Source: a virus. From it: 64,000 nucleotides of DNA. The stretch lies in the IMG/VR virus record IMGVR_UViG_3300023184_000025, positions 1-64,000 of that record. One strand, 5' to 3'. Below, in pieces: positions 23,437-31,511 of the stretch. Under the pieces are notes generated by a model. That model was given only the letters and a program-made list of their open reading frames with translations, did no database searches and was not told the origin of the DNA. The position numbers were made by a program, and so were the translations under genes. Numbering within the stretch: position 1 is the first letter of the stretch; each line of letters opens with the position of its first letter.

Positions 23437-24189
23437 ATGTTCAAAGGAGAACCGAACTTGAGTAGAAACCGAGGCGCCAAGGCGCAAAAACGCATCCAAA
23501 CAGTTACTGAAAATACCATTCAATTTAACTTACAACCCAACTTAAAACAACGAGCAATAGAACTTATACCCAAAACTAAAAACCAAGAAAACCTTATATT
23601 AAATCTACTCGACGTAGATCAGCACATCATAGTAACAGCAGGGCCAGCAGGAACTGGTAAAACTTATCTAGCCATGCTGGCAGCGGTCAAAGCATTTAGA
23701 AGTGGAGAAGCCAAGCGTATCGTTCTAACTCGTCCCGCCATTGGCGTGGAGGATGAACAACATGGCTTTTTACCCGGCAATCTAGTGGCCAAAATGGAAC
23801 CCTGGACAAGACCCCTGCTTGATGTACTGCGTGAATACTACCGACCCACTGAGATCACTGCAATGATTGAAGATGGTACTATTGAAATTTCACCCTTAGC
23901 CTACATGCGTGGACGCACGTTCAAGCATTCCTGGATTATTGCAGATGAAATGCAAAACGCTACTCCTGCACAGATGAAAATGCTATTAAGCCGTATAGGC
24001 ACAGGCAGTCGTATTGTGGTCACCGGAGATGTGGAACAAGCAGATCGACAACAGGATAACAATGGGTTGTTGGATCTATGCTTAAAATTAGAAGCAAGAC
24101 CCATCAACGGAATGGCTGTGTGCAGAATGACCGGCCGAGATATACAAAGACACCCAATAATTGGAGAGGTACTACAATTATATCAATAA
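23437..24189 (+). CDS. phoH: PhoH-like P-loop ATPase
   Basis: 250 residues. HIIVTAGPAGTGKTYLAMLAAV supplies Walker A at about residue 66, SWIIADEMQNATPAQMKMLL the Walker B/Q-loop of the PhoH family, and IVVTGDVEQAD the sensor. PhoH is widespread in T4-like marine phages; its role is unsettled (RNA handling and phosphate starvation have both been proposed). Plus-strand gene with its own leader and a strong AAAGGGAG. Confidence 0.93.
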   Translation: MFKGEPNLSRNRGAKAQKRIQTVTENTIQFNLQPNLKQRAIELIPKTKNQENLILNLLDVDQHIIVTAGPAGTGKTYLAMLAAVKAFRSGEAKRIVLTRPAIGVEDEQHGFLPGNLVAKMEPWTRPLLDVLREYYRPTEITAMIEDGTIEISPLAYMRGRTFKHSWIIADEMQNATPAQMKMLLSRIGTGSRIVVTGDVEQADRQQDNNGLLDLCLKLEARPINGMAVCRMTGRDIQRHPIIGEVLQLYQ

Positions 24190-24212
24190 ACATTTAACAA
24201 CAAAGGGCAGAC

Positions 24213-24220
24213 TATAAATA
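24213..24220 (+). promoter_or_regulatory. Perfect T4-type late promoter (TATAAATA)
   Basis: Exact T4 late consensus, ending five bases before the radical SAM ATG. With T4 spacing (+1 six bases after the last A) the transcript would begin on the A of the ATG, i.e. leaderless. Confidence 0.6.
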
Positions 24221-24225
24221 TTTGA

Positions 24226-25212
24226 ATGATTAAAATAGACCAAATCCGTGCATTACACATTGAACTTAGTTCTCGTTGCAATGCACGATGTCCCATGTGT
24301 ATGCGTAACTACCGGGGCGTGGATTTTAATGGAGGGTATCCGTTGACTGAGTTGTCACTCAGTGATATTCAACACATATTCCCTTCACACTTTTTAAAAC
24401 AAATTAACCGTATTAACTTTAACGGAAATCTTGGAGATTTTAGTCTGGCCAGCGATGCGTTGGAAATAGTTGACTACTTTTTATCTAATAGTACTGCTCA
24501 AATACAGATTGAAACAAATGGTAGTACACGTTCTACTGCCTGGTGGCAGAAATTAAACAACCATCGAATTAAAGTATTATTTGCATTAGACGGACTCAAA
24601 GACACACACAATCTGTACCGTCAGAACACTGATTGGGAAAAAATAATAGATAATGCTGTGGCGTTAATCCAATCAGGCGGAAATGCTGTTTGGAAATTTA
24701 TTCCGTTTAAACATAACCAACATCAATTTAATAGTTGTCAGACACTGAGCCGTCAGTTGGGATTTTCAGATTTTACAGTACGAGATCAGGGACGTAATCA
24801 AGGACCGGTATTTACAAGAAACGGCGAGTTTAGTCATTGGCTTGGCGATGCACAATCTGACATACCCGATTCTAATGCTTTAATTGAAGATCATTTGACC
24901 TGGTTTGATTATAAAAAGAAAATTCCCTGGGTTAATGATAATGCACAAATAGATTGTGGCCATATAAAACAAAAAGAGATTTATATAGCTGCCGACGGAT
25001 CTGTGTATCCTTGTTGTTATCTGGGATATTTTCCAAAGACAATGCATCAACCAGGAAACAGTCAATTTAAAGATCTTGTCAAAGAAAACAATGCATTAGA
25101 ATACAGTCTAGAGCATTGCATTGATTGGTTTGACCAGGTAGAAAAAACCTGGACTTTACCCAGTGTGGCACAGGGTAAGTTGTATACGTGTGTTAGTGCC
25201 TGCGGACACTAA
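24226..25212 (+). CDS. Radical SAM enzyme with SPASM/twitch-like C-terminus
   Basis: 328 residues. HIELSSRCNARCPMCMRNYRG places C18, C22 and C25 in the CxxxCxxC motif that binds the SAM-cleaving 4Fe-4S cluster; FNGNLGDF and IQIETNGSTRS follow the TIM-barrel pattern. IDCGHIKQKEIYIAADGSVYPCCYLGY and later Cys residues (IDWF..., YTCVSACGH) look like an auxiliary cluster domain. Substrate (peptide, sugar or nucleic acid) unknown. The plus-strand gene begins five bases after a late promoter box and ends in a hairpin. Confidence 0.85.
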   Translation: MIKIDQIRALHIELSSRCNARCPMCMRNYRGVDFNGGYPLTELSLSDIQHIFPSHFLKQINRINFNGNLGDFSLASDALEIVDYFLSNSTAQIQIETNGSTRSTAWWQKLNNHRIKVLFALDGLKDTHNLYRQNTDWEKIIDNAVALIQSGGNAVWKFIPFKHNQHQFNSCQTLSRQLGFSDFTVRDQGRNQGPVFTRNGEFSHWLGDAQSDIPDSNALIEDHLTWFDYKKKIPWVNDNAQIDCGHIKQKEIYIAADGSVYPCCYLGYFPKTMHQPGNSQFKDLVKENNALEYSLEHCIDWFDQVEKTWTLPSVAQGKLYTCVSACGH

Positions 25213-25219
25213 CACTTTT
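25191..25219 (+). terminator. Terminator after radical SAM gene
   Basis: TGTTAGTG pairs with CACTAACA across an 7-base loop, followed by CTTTTCT. The stop codon lies inside the second arm. It would stop plus-strand transcription before the convergent HAD gene. Confidence 0.55.
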
Positions 25220-25843
25220 CTATTCACCAATGATAATATTGTAGAGTTCTTTCCAATTTTTTACTATTGGAATTGATTCATGGTAATGGTTCATGTTATG
25301 CCCGTGTTCAATGAGAATTGATTTGAGTCCAATATCAAACCCAACTTTGGCATTTTCGGGTTTGTCTTCTACCCACCAGCACCCTGAGTTTCTATAAGGC
25401 TCAAGTGCTTCGTGTTTGTCAGCACCTGTAGGCAAACAAACAATCTCTTCAAATACTGTATCGCCAAACAATTTGTCAAGATTCATTCTGCGTAATTTTT
25501 GTGCGTTGGGATCTGTACTAAGGCTAGTAATACAATGAAACACATAGCCATGTTCTTCATGAAGACGTTTTACATAGTACATGGCATCACGCAGGGGTGG
25601 CAAGAATCCAATTGCGGCGCTTTCATTGAACATCTTGATCAGTTTGCGACCTTGTTCGTAAGAGATATTGTAACGTTCCCCAATATCGTAGTTTAACTCG
25701 CCGCCGGGTACCTTTGTAAATCCATGTTCGTCCATCCAGATAGCAAAGGCGTACTCCCAATTAAGCAGTACTCCGTCACAGTCAACTAGGATTACCTGAC
25801 TGTTCACCTGGCTGAGAGATCGGTTCTTGTTTAGTAATTTCAT
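25220..25843 (-). CDS. HAD-superfamily hydrolase (5'-nucleotidase-like)
   Basis: 207 residues. VILVDCDGVLLNWEYAF is HAD motif I (DxDGV), CITSLSTDPNA motif II and GCWWVEDKPENAKVGFDIG motif IV. The cap and length fit phage 5'(3')-deoxyribonucleotidase-like proteins acting in nucleotide salvage or phosphate handling. Its N-terminus overlaps a fragment duplicated from the 26754-27059 gene, which suggests rearrangement at this junction. Confidence 0.75.
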   Translation of the reverse strand: MKLLNKNRSLSQVNSQVILVDCDGVLLNWEYAFAIWMDEHGFTKVPGGELNYDIGERYNISYEQGRKLIKMFNESAAIGFLPPLRDAMYYVKRLHEEHGYVFHCITSLSTDPNAQKLRRMNLDKLFGDTVFEEIVCLPTGADKHEALEPYRNSGCWWVEDKPENAKVGFDIGLKSILIEHGHNMNHYHESIPIVKNWKELYNIIIGE

Positions 25844-25874
25844 ATCCGTTTTCTTTAAATAATCGTGTAATGGT
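25836..25874. repeat. 39-bp direct repeat copy A (remnant of duplicated gene end)
   Basis: Thirty-six of 39 bases match 26806-26844. Read on the minus strand it would encode TITRLFKENGYEI, the same segment as TITRLLKENGYEI in the intact 101-residue protein. A stop codon just upstream shows that only the 3' part of the gene is present here. Confidence 0.75.
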
Positions 25875-25889
25875 CAATATAATATTAAG

Positions 25890-26741
25890 TCAATGTAAAC
25901 GAGCAGTGATTGTATTGTATAGATAATCAGCCCAAATCTCATGACCAAGTTCAGTTGGATGTTTTGTGGCTTTTTGGTAATTTAACTTGCTTTTTTCTAA
26001 CCATGAGATTGCCAATTCACTGCTGGCATATAGACTCATAAATTGGAATTTATATTTTTTATACAGGTCAATATCTTTGAGTAGCTTGTGCAATGGTACC
26101 AGCGCAATGCCAGAAAGAAATCTAACATCTGTAGGATAATCTTGATTACTCTGATACTCAGCCAAACAATCGACCCAGATTTTTTTAGTTAGATAATCTT
26201 CAAGCACTGAAATATTACTATCAAAACTGTAGGTAAAGTTTCTAGAAATTACAAATTGAACCAAACTATGTTGCTTGCATGTTTGAGCAAGATTCTCAAA
26301 CATATTTTTTTCGTATTCACACAAATATTCTTCAAGACTGGGTTGTTCTTCAGGAACCCAAACTCTGTCCCAATATGATTCTCGGCAGTTTTCAGTTAGA
26401 GTAATTGTCACAATAATCTTTTTATATTTTGTCTCAACTATAGGTAAAAGACTTTTTACCCAATCACAAAACTCTATATTGGCACCACCACACTTGGCAA
26501 GATTGATAAAATCAGCATCTAGTTTTTTTGCCAGCAATGCACCATATATTTTGTTGACTCTGTTGGGATGGTCATGCTTACCAGCTTCAGCATCAATATC
26601 AAGAAGACTATCTCCCCAGGTCCAGCTGTCCCCAGCTGTGATCAACAAAGTATCTTTGTTGTGTAGTGATTCATGATACCACGATCTTGCTGGAGATGAA
26701 AGATTGTTGTGTATTTCAGCTAATAAATTAAAATAACCCAT
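25890..26741 (-). CDS. SGNH/GDSL-like hydrolase
   Basis: 283 residues. LLITAGDSWTWGDSL is block I with the nucleophilic Ser, LAKCGGANIEF resembles block II and KHPTELGHEIWADYL supplies a C-terminal His. The gene lies between two copies of a 39-bp sequence that codes for the end of the downstream 101-residue protein, so it may be an insertion. Promoter and substrate unknown. Confidence 0.65.
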   Translation of the reverse strand: MGYFNLLAEIHNNLSSPARSWYHESLHNKDTLLITAGDSWTWGDSLLDIDAEAGKHDHPNRVNKIYGALLAKKLDADFINLAKCGGANIEFCDWVKSLLPIVETKYKKIIVTITLTENCRESYWDRVWVPEEQPSLEEYLCEYEKNMFENLAQTCKQHSLVQFVISRNFTYSFDSNISVLEDYLTKKIWVDCLAEYQSNQDYPTDVRFLSGIALVPLHKLLKDIDLYKKYKFQFMSLYASSELAISWLEKSKLNYQKATKHPTELGHEIWADYLYNTITARLH

Positions 26742-26753
26742 TGATCTAAGTTG

Positions 26754-27059
26754 TTAGGGCAACAGCGTTGCCGATTGTTTGTTCATTGGCTTTTCTTCTT
26801 TTTTAATTTCGTACCCGTTTTCTTTAAGTAATCGTGTAATGGTTGACTCGTAGTACTGATAAAAATAAGTGATAATTTTGTCCCAGTCCTTGGGTAAATT
26901 TTGACCTTCCAGGGTGCATTTTACCACCTCAAGTTTTTTAAAGTCTAAGATAACACTACAGGTCTGGATGTCTTTGGTTTTGACATTTTTAGATACAGTC
27001 ATGACTTCGTCAATTTTGCCATCAGCTTTTCTAAAGTATGTAATAAGCATGTATCTCAT
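26754..27059 (-). CDS. Conserved T4-like phage protein next to clamp loader
   Basis: 101 residues beginning MRYMLITYFRKADGKIDEVM, a small alpha/beta protein that I associate with T4-like marine phages near the clamp-loader genes. It contains KTKDIQTCSVILDFKKL and ends in a Lys-rich tail. Its ATG overlaps the gp44-like stop (ATGA type). Function unknown; gp62 is longer and does not match. Confidence 0.65.
   Translation of the reverse strand: MRYMLITYFRKADGKIDEVMTVSKNVKTKDIQTCSVILDFKKLEVVKCTLEGQNLPKDWDKIITYFYQYYESTITRLLKENGYEIKKEEKPMNKQSATLLP
26806..26844. repeat. 39-bp direct repeat copy B (inside intact gene)
   Basis: Matches 25836-25874 at 36 of 39 bases, same orientation. It is part of the coding sequence of the 26754-27059 gene. 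Together the copies bracket the SGNH gene. Confidence 0.75.
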
Positions 27060-27976
27060 AGCTGACTTAACTCTACTAGTGTCGCTGACAAATTAATTTC
27101 TTGGTCTGCCATCATTGGAATGTTTACAATTCCTTGTCTAATGATAACAATGGCCTGATCTTGCTTTGCAGGATTATCACTCCATAAATCAAGATTATCA
27201 TACATCCAACGATACACTTCTTCCATTTCTTCTGGACGCACACTTGAACATAGCAAAATACGTGCTTCTTTAACTCGACCAGCTTTGAATAAATTGACTA
27301 CATCCAATTTCCAGTCTTTGATTGCACCGCCTTCGTCGCCCCTAGGAGAAGTAAGTTGTCCACTAGTGGAATTCATCTGACACATGTTAAGACATTTACG
27401 CAGATCAGGATACGTTGCTTTTACATAAGTATCCAAGGTATCCAAGTCAAACTCCATGCCTTCTGTGACCAACACAGTGGCAACACGAGCAGTAAACTCA
27501 GTGACGTCCACACGTTCAATGTGAAAACCCTGGCACCTAGAATGTAGCGCAGGAATAATACGGTTAGGGTAGTTACAAGTAAGAATGAAACGAGCACTGG
27601 CATGATATGTTTCCATGACACCGCGCAATGCAGCCTGCCCATTTGGAGTGATATAGTCTGCTTCGTCTAACAGTACAACTTTAAATTCACCAAACGGCAT
27701 TGTTTGCACAAAGCCAGTGATCTTATCTCTGATTGTTTCTACAGAGTTTTCTCTCGATGCGTTAATTTCTAACACATCATATTCGTCAATGCCCAATTGA
27801 TGTATCAGGATTTTGGCCAAGGTAGTTTTGCCCACACCCGGAGCTCCACTAAACAACAAGTGAGGTATTGAAGCCGACTTGACCCATCCTGCTACCTGTT
27901 CCTTTTGTGCATTGTCTCTAAATACATAACCATCCAAATCTATAGGGCGGTATTTTTCTGTCCAAAGTTCTTTCAT
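27056..27976 (-). CDS. 44: Sliding-clamp loader ATPase subunit (gp44-like)
   Basis: 306 residues. LWTEKYRPIDLDGYV opens an RFC/gp44-type AAA+ protein: Walker A FSGAPGVGKTTL (43-53), Walker B VVLLDEADYIT (about 100-110), sensor 1 FILTCNYPNRI, and the Arg-finger segment LHSRCQGF. T4 gp44 (319 residues) with gp62 loads the gp45 clamp on DNA. No gp62 or gp45 is in the window. The next genes upstream are small conserved phage proteins. Confidence 0.92.
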   Translation of the reverse strand: MKELWTEKYRPIDLDGYVFRDNAQKEQVAGWVKSASIPHLLFSGAPGVGKTTLAKILIHQLGIDEYDVLEINASRENSVETIRDKITGFVQTMPFGEFKVVLLDEADYITPNGQAALRGVMETYHASARFILTCNYPNRIIPALHSRCQGFHIERVDVTEFTARVATVLVTEGMEFDLDTLDTYVKATYPDLRKCLNMCQMNSTSGQLTSPRGDEGGAIKDWKLDVVNLFKAGRVKEARILLCSSVRPEEMEEVYRWMYDNLDLWSDNPAKQDQAIVIIRQGIVNIPMMADQEINLSATLVELSQL

Positions 27977-27977
27977 G

Positions 27978-28160
27978 TTACCAACTCTCCACGTCTGTTA
28001 TATCTAATTTAATTGTTGACTTAGGATCAAACTCAATGCTAACATTGGGTCCAATGCCGCTGGTAGATTCTTCAGACCACGTTACTGTATCAATATCATA
28101 CATTTCAAAAACTTCTTTGAGTTTTTGAAATTGCGTTTTAGTAATTACGATTGTTTTCAT
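27978..28160 (-). CDS. Small hypothetical protein (60 aa)
   Basis: Begins MKTIVITKTQFQKLKEVF; a short alpha/beta protein with an acidic middle (WSEESTSGIGPNVSIEFD). One base separates its stop from the gp44-like ATG. Function unknown. Confidence 0.5.
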   Translation of the reverse strand: MKTIVITKTQFQKLKEVFEMYDIDTVTWSEESTSGIGPNVSIEFDPKSTIKLDITDVESW

Positions 28161-28383
28161 TTCTTTTTAATACCTCAATCATTCTGTCTTGTTCCCACCG
28201 ATCTTCATCAGTGAATTTGGGCAAGTCTGCATACAAATCTTCTATAAAACATTTTACACGATATAAGTCTTGTTTGCAACAGGAAGAGGTAAAACCGTCA
28301 TTGTACGGAGAACGAACTTGGCTGGCAATAGAACGCAGTTGCTGAAAGATATCAGCAATGTCCCAGTTTTGTTTAAAACCCAT
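28138..28383 (-). CDS. Conserved small phage protein (81 aa)
   Basis: Helical, with an aromatic start (MGFKQNWDIADIFQQL) and a Cys pair (SSCCKQDLY). It overlaps the next gene by about 20 bp and starts one base into the GroES-like stop. Similar small proteins occur in T4-like marine phages; no function known. Confidence 0.55.
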   Translation of the reverse strand: MGFKQNWDIADIFQQLRSIASQVRSPYNDGFTSSCCKQDLYRVKCFIEDLYADLPKFTDEDRWEQDRMIEVLKRNENNRNY

Positions 28384-28757
28384 TAACGGCGTGAGGATGC
28401 TTGAATAGCGTCTGACAGAGTGTCATCGGACGGCTGTGTTTTAGATATCAATAAAATGTCTTTTGGGTCAACTTTTCGGATTGTTTTTGCTCCAACGTCA
28501 TCTTCAATTTCAACACCACGTGTCCAACGACCATGTGCCACGCAAATCCATTGTCCAACAGTGACATCTTTTTGTTCTGGACCAACGGCATAAACTTCAC
28601 CCCAGCGTGGTCTTATTCCGGCTGTGGTACCATTGTCGTTTAGTAGTAAAATACCGCTTTGTAGTTTGCGGCCTGAAAACTCCATTTCGGCAACAATCAC
28701 TGTGTCACCTAGTGGTCTTAGTTTGGAAATTCTATGCGGTGCAAAAGCTAATTTCAT
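28383..28757 (-). CDS. GroES/gp31-like co-chaperonin
   Basis: 124 residues. RISKLRPLGDTVIVAEMEF and LQSGILLLNDN correspond to the first strands and the region of the GroES mobile loop; GEVYAVGPEQKDVTVGQWICVAHGRW and DVGAKTIRKVDPKDILLI complete the Cpn10 beta-barrel. T4 gp31 replaces GroES to fold the major capsid protein with host GroEL; the same role is likely here. The loop is longer than in GroES, as in gp31. Confidence 0.8.
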   Translation of the reverse strand: MKLAFAPHRISKLRPLGDTVIVAEMEFSGRKLQSGILLLNDNGTTAGIRPRWGEVYAVGPEQKDVTVGQWICVAHGRWTRGVEIEDDVGAKTIRKVDPKDILLISKTQPSDDTLSDAIQASSRR

Positions 28758-28758
28758 C

Positions 28759-29184
28759 TTAAATTTTCCTGTTTTCTTCCTGTGCCATCTGACGTGCTGT
28801 TTTTAATGGTTCTTGTTTGACCTGTCTTGCTCTGGCAATGGCCGCGGCTAAACCAACAACTTCCTGAGCCTCGGGCACATCAATTGGTTTAACAAAATCA
28901 TCGTTGAAGTCTTCCGGTGCATCAGGTATGTCAACCACAGGAGTTGATGCTTCTGCTGATTTGGCACTAGAATAAATCTTTGTATCTTGTACATTTGTTT
29001 GACGTCCATATTGTTTGTTTACTCGATTGTTTCGAGAATCAATAGGACGATTCATACTGTCAATTAAATCACCACGAGCATTTACGCCCATATTACCTAC
29101 AGCACGTACTTCTTCGTTCTGAAGTTGTAGTGCCCCAAGGTCAACGGTTTTTCCGTTGGCAGTTTTATAAATTTTGCGTGTCAT
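28759..29184 (-). CDS. Conserved T4-like phage protein, unknown function
   Basis: 141 residues beginning MTRKIYKTANGKTVDLGALQ, with VRAVGNMGVNARGDLIDS, a stretch I recall as conserved in T4-like marine phages. The C-terminal half is Pro/Asp-rich and then a basic helix, likely disordered. It stands between the DnaE-like fragment and GroES-like genes. Confidence 0.6.
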   Translation of the reverse strand: MTRKIYKTANGKTVDLGALQLQNEEVRAVGNMGVNARGDLIDSMNRPIDSRNNRVNKQYGRQTNVQDTKIYSSAKSAEASTPVVDIPDAPEDFNDDFVKPIDVPEAQEVVGLAAAIARARQVKQEPLKTARQMAQEENRKI

Positions 29185-29207
29185 TGTCTATCCTCTTAAA
29201 ATTTTAT

Positions 29208-29732
29208 TTAACGTAAAAACTCGGTAGGGTCTAAATCATAGTGTAGACTGTCTACTTGATGTACTTCTAACAAGTACAACACATAACTGGCCACGCTAGA
29301 TCCTCGACCCACTCCCCAAATTACACGATTTTCCTTCATTACATCTACTAAGTATTTCAGATAACGCAGTAGTCCAAATAAATTACGTGCTTGAAATAAT
29401 AATAATTCTTGCCCTACTCTTTGTAGTTCTGTATCAGTTTTACAAAGAGTTAACACATGTTCAGCAATATCTAAATTTTTATAAGCATCGGGCATATACC
29501 AAGTGTCTTGTTTAAATCTGTCCCAATCTGGAATAGAAACATCACTGTTATCCGGAAATGTCCAGGTGGTCAACGACTCCGGCGCTTCCTCTAAGATTGA
29601 TACCAATTGTTCAATGTTTACAGATTCGTCAACTATGATTCCAGGCATTGAACAAACATTATACCCTTGCATGGTAAGGTCACATAGATCATGGTCGGAG
29701 AATATTAATTCTCCAAATTTATTTTTTTTCAT
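29208..29732 (-). CDS. DNA polymerase III alpha-like fragment
   Basis: 174 residues. The C-terminal VIWGVGRGSSVASYVLYLLEVHQVDSL...YDLDPTEFL closely matches the GRGSGAGSLVAYALxIxxxDPL segment of bacterial DnaE, but the catalytic aspartates and the rest of the polymerase are missing. The same free-standing piece is annotated in T4-like cyanophages, so it is a conserved phage gene and not a local truncation. Its job is unknown. It overlaps the upstream gene by 14 bp. Confidence 0.75.
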   Translation of the reverse strand: MKKNKFGELIFSDHDLCDLTMQGYNVCSMPGIIVDESVNIEQLVSILEEAPESLTTWTFPDNSDVSIPDWDRFKQDTWYMPDAYKNLDIAEHVLTLCKTDTELQRVGQELLLFQARNLFGLLRYLKYLVDVMKENRVIWGVGRGSSVASYVLYLLEVHQVDSLHYDLDPTEFLR

Positions 29733-30330
29733 CTTTTAAAAAATCTGCAAATAACACAGTACTATGATCTTTGTCGTTTGTCAACTCGGTATTTCCCCAG
29801 TCTAGATCTAACTCTTTCCATTCAGGCATTCTATCCAATGTAATGACTTTGCTAGTTCCACGTTTCTTTTTGGAGTTATTTGCCCAACAAGGTTTAGAGT
29901 CGTTCCACCAACCTGTGTATTCAAATCCATTGATAGATTCATTTTCGTTGTGTGCATAAATCATACTGTCGCCGTGTCCACTGGATATTTCTAGGTCTGT
30001 AATAATCAGTCTAGACTCTGTGATTGCATTAAATTTTGAAAATAACACAAATCCAATCACTTGGTCAACAGGTTCACTTGGTAGGGCAATTAATCGTTGT
30101 CCAGTTTCCCTATAAGCTGTGATTATTTCGCTGTCATCAGCAATCAATACACCGTCATTCAATACTGAATCAATCCAGTAACGTATTCTTTCGTAGGCAA
30201 TATTTTGCTCATCGGGGTCACTGGTTGCTGTAATCATTTTTAATTCTATGGAATACAAGTTAATTAAAAACTTTTTTTGATAGACCATGCCTGCGGCAAA
30301 GTCAAATGTTTTTCTTAATTTAACATTCAT
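29719..30330 (-). CDS. Hypothetical protein coupled to DnaE-like fragment
   Basis: 203 residues. KLRKTFDFAAGMVYQKKF opens a mixed alpha/beta protein; the C-terminus is acidic (WKELDLDWGNTELTNDKDHS). No motif recognised. The 14-bp overlap with the DnaE-like gene suggests that the two proteins are made together. Confidence 0.5.
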   Translation of the reverse strand: MNVKLRKTFDFAAGMVYQKKFLINLYSIELKMITATSDPDEQNIAYERIRYWIDSVLNDGVLIADDSEIITAYRETGQRLIALPSEPVDQVIGFVLFSKFNAITESRLIITDLEISSGHGDSMIYAHNENESINGFEYTGWWNDSKPCWANNSKKKRGTSKVITLDRMPEWKELDLDWGNTELTNDKDHSTVLFADFLKDEKK

Positions 30331-30566
30331 GATATATCTATTTTATCTGAAAAATCAGGACCTGATTTTTTATTTGCATCATACATTTTTTGTGTTTTTT
30401 CTCGATATTTGTTGGTGTATGTTTCTATGGCCATTCTTATTTGACCAGACAAAAATGCATTTCCTGTACGATGTGCAAAACTTAATTTTTTGTTCAAGTC
30501 GGATATCTTAGATTGTAATTCTTCTAAGCTCAGTCCGTCAATGTTGTTTATTAGTGGATGTTCCAT
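30327..30566 (-). CDS. Small helical protein (79 aa)
   Basis: Start chosen at the ATG at 30566 (MEHPLINNIDGLSLEEL), because the sigma-70 promoter at 30589-30617 lies inside any longer form and predicts +1 near 30582, leaving AAGGG upstream of this ATG. The protein is a Lys-rich helical hairpin. It overlaps the next gene by 4 bp. Function unknown. Confidence 0.6.
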   Translation of the reverse strand: MEHPLINNIDGLSLEELQSKISDLNKKLSFAHRTGNAFLSGQIRMAIETYTNKYREKTQKMYDANKKSGPDFSDKIDIS

Positions 30567-30570
30567 GAAT

Positions 30571-30605
30571 AAAAAAGCCCTTGATGCTATTATAGCAATA
30601 AGGGC
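30571..30605 (-). terminator. Intrinsic terminator with an embedded promoter
   Basis: On the minus strand GCCCTT...AAGGGC enclose a second stem TGCTA-TAA-TAGCA, followed by six Ts. It would end the tail-protein transcript just after the 30627-31508 gene. The TATAAT of a sigma-70 promoter forms the loop and inner stem of the same hairpin. Confidence 0.8.
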
Positions 30606-30617
30606 CTGTGAGGTCAA
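30589..30617 (-). promoter_or_regulatory. Sigma-70 promoter, TTGACC-17-TATAAT
   Basis: -35 TTGACC at 30612-30617, -10 TATAAT at 30589-30594, spacer 17. Drives the 79-residue gene and the core genes downstream. The only promoter of this type found left of 44 kb. Confidence 0.75.
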
Positions 30618-30626
30618 GTGTTTTGG

Positions 30627-31508
30627 TTAAGCAAATGTCACACCGTTTGCACCAATTGCAAACCATTTTGAGTTAATATACATCAGTGTACATGCATCGC
30701 CAATGTCGTTGAATGTAATTGTGCCTGTGCCTGATGACTTCCATCCTGCATTGGTTACAGTGATAACCATATCCCCGGCGTCAGCGTACATGGCAAATAC
30801 CTTGACCTGACCAGTGTAACCGGCTGCCAGGGTAGCAGTTTCGGCAGCTGACGTGCTGAAATATGATGTAGTCAACAATATGTTTGCGGCGCCACCAGAT
30901 GCCAAGTCTTCTGAACTTGGCAAGTAAATTGGATCTAAGTTTCTGTTTTGGTCAATGATGGTAATTGTACTTCCACCATCACCAGTTTCAAATTCAAATT
31001 CATAGGTACCTGTTTTGTTAAATGTAATAATATTGCTGGCAAGGCCTTGAATGTTACTAATGCCCAGGCTAACGGCAGCAGGCAACGTCAGCGTGTGGCC
31101 GGTACTGGCCACTGTTATTTGCAAACGTAAACGTGCCACTGATCCTGCGGCTGGAAAATTAGTAAAAGAAAGAGTAATAGCGCCAGATGTTGTCAGTGTA
31201 TAGTATGGTCCGGCGGCATAGTTAATTGTTTGTGATCCAGTAACTGTTCCTAGTGCAACACGAGTTTCACTCATGTCTTGTAACTGGGCATTTTGCAATA
31301 TGCTGCCTCCCATGTTATTATCCAAGGTTGATCCGGTTAGCGCCGCTTTTAAAATTACCTTGCTCTGTAGGTCGCTGATTTCAGCCGACGCATAAGCAAA
31401 ATTGGTTTTTGTGTTGGTAAAGTTGTCACGAAAACCTTGACTGTCGTTGTCCTGACCAGCAACTGGGTAGGTGCCGTCGATGTTGTTTGGGTTGATATTA
31501 CTTGCCAT
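30627..31508 (-). CDS. Tail fibre / virion protein with docking-type N-terminus
   Basis: 293 residues. DNDSQGFRDNFTNTKTNF near residue 20 resembles the short N-terminal module shared by other fibre-type proteins in this window. The rest is a beta-rich, Thr/Ser/Gly-rich sequence (ITLSFTNFPAAGSVARLRL) ending in a compact KWFAIGANG. No enzyme motif. It is the last gene of the tail block and is followed by a strong terminator. Confidence 0.7.
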   Translation of the reverse strand: MASNINPNNIDGTYPVAGQDNDSQGFRDNFTNTKTNFAYASAEISDLQSKVILKAALTGSTLDNNMGGSILQNAQLQDMSETRVALGTVTGSQTINYAAGPYYTLTTSGAITLSFTNFPAAGSVARLRLQITVASTGHTLTLPAAVSLGISNIQGLASNIITFNKTGTYEFEFETGDGGSTITIIDQNRNLDPIYLPSSEDLASGGAANILLTTSYFSTSAAETATLAAGYTGQVKVFAMYADAGDMVITVTNAGWKSSGTGTITFNDIGDACTLMYINSKWFAIGANGVTFA

Positions 31509-31511
31509 ATT

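Noticed and set aside
23400-23463. 21-codon upstream frame overlapping the phoH start
   Set aside because: It spans the ribosome-binding site and start of phoH and shows no conserved feature; probably chance.
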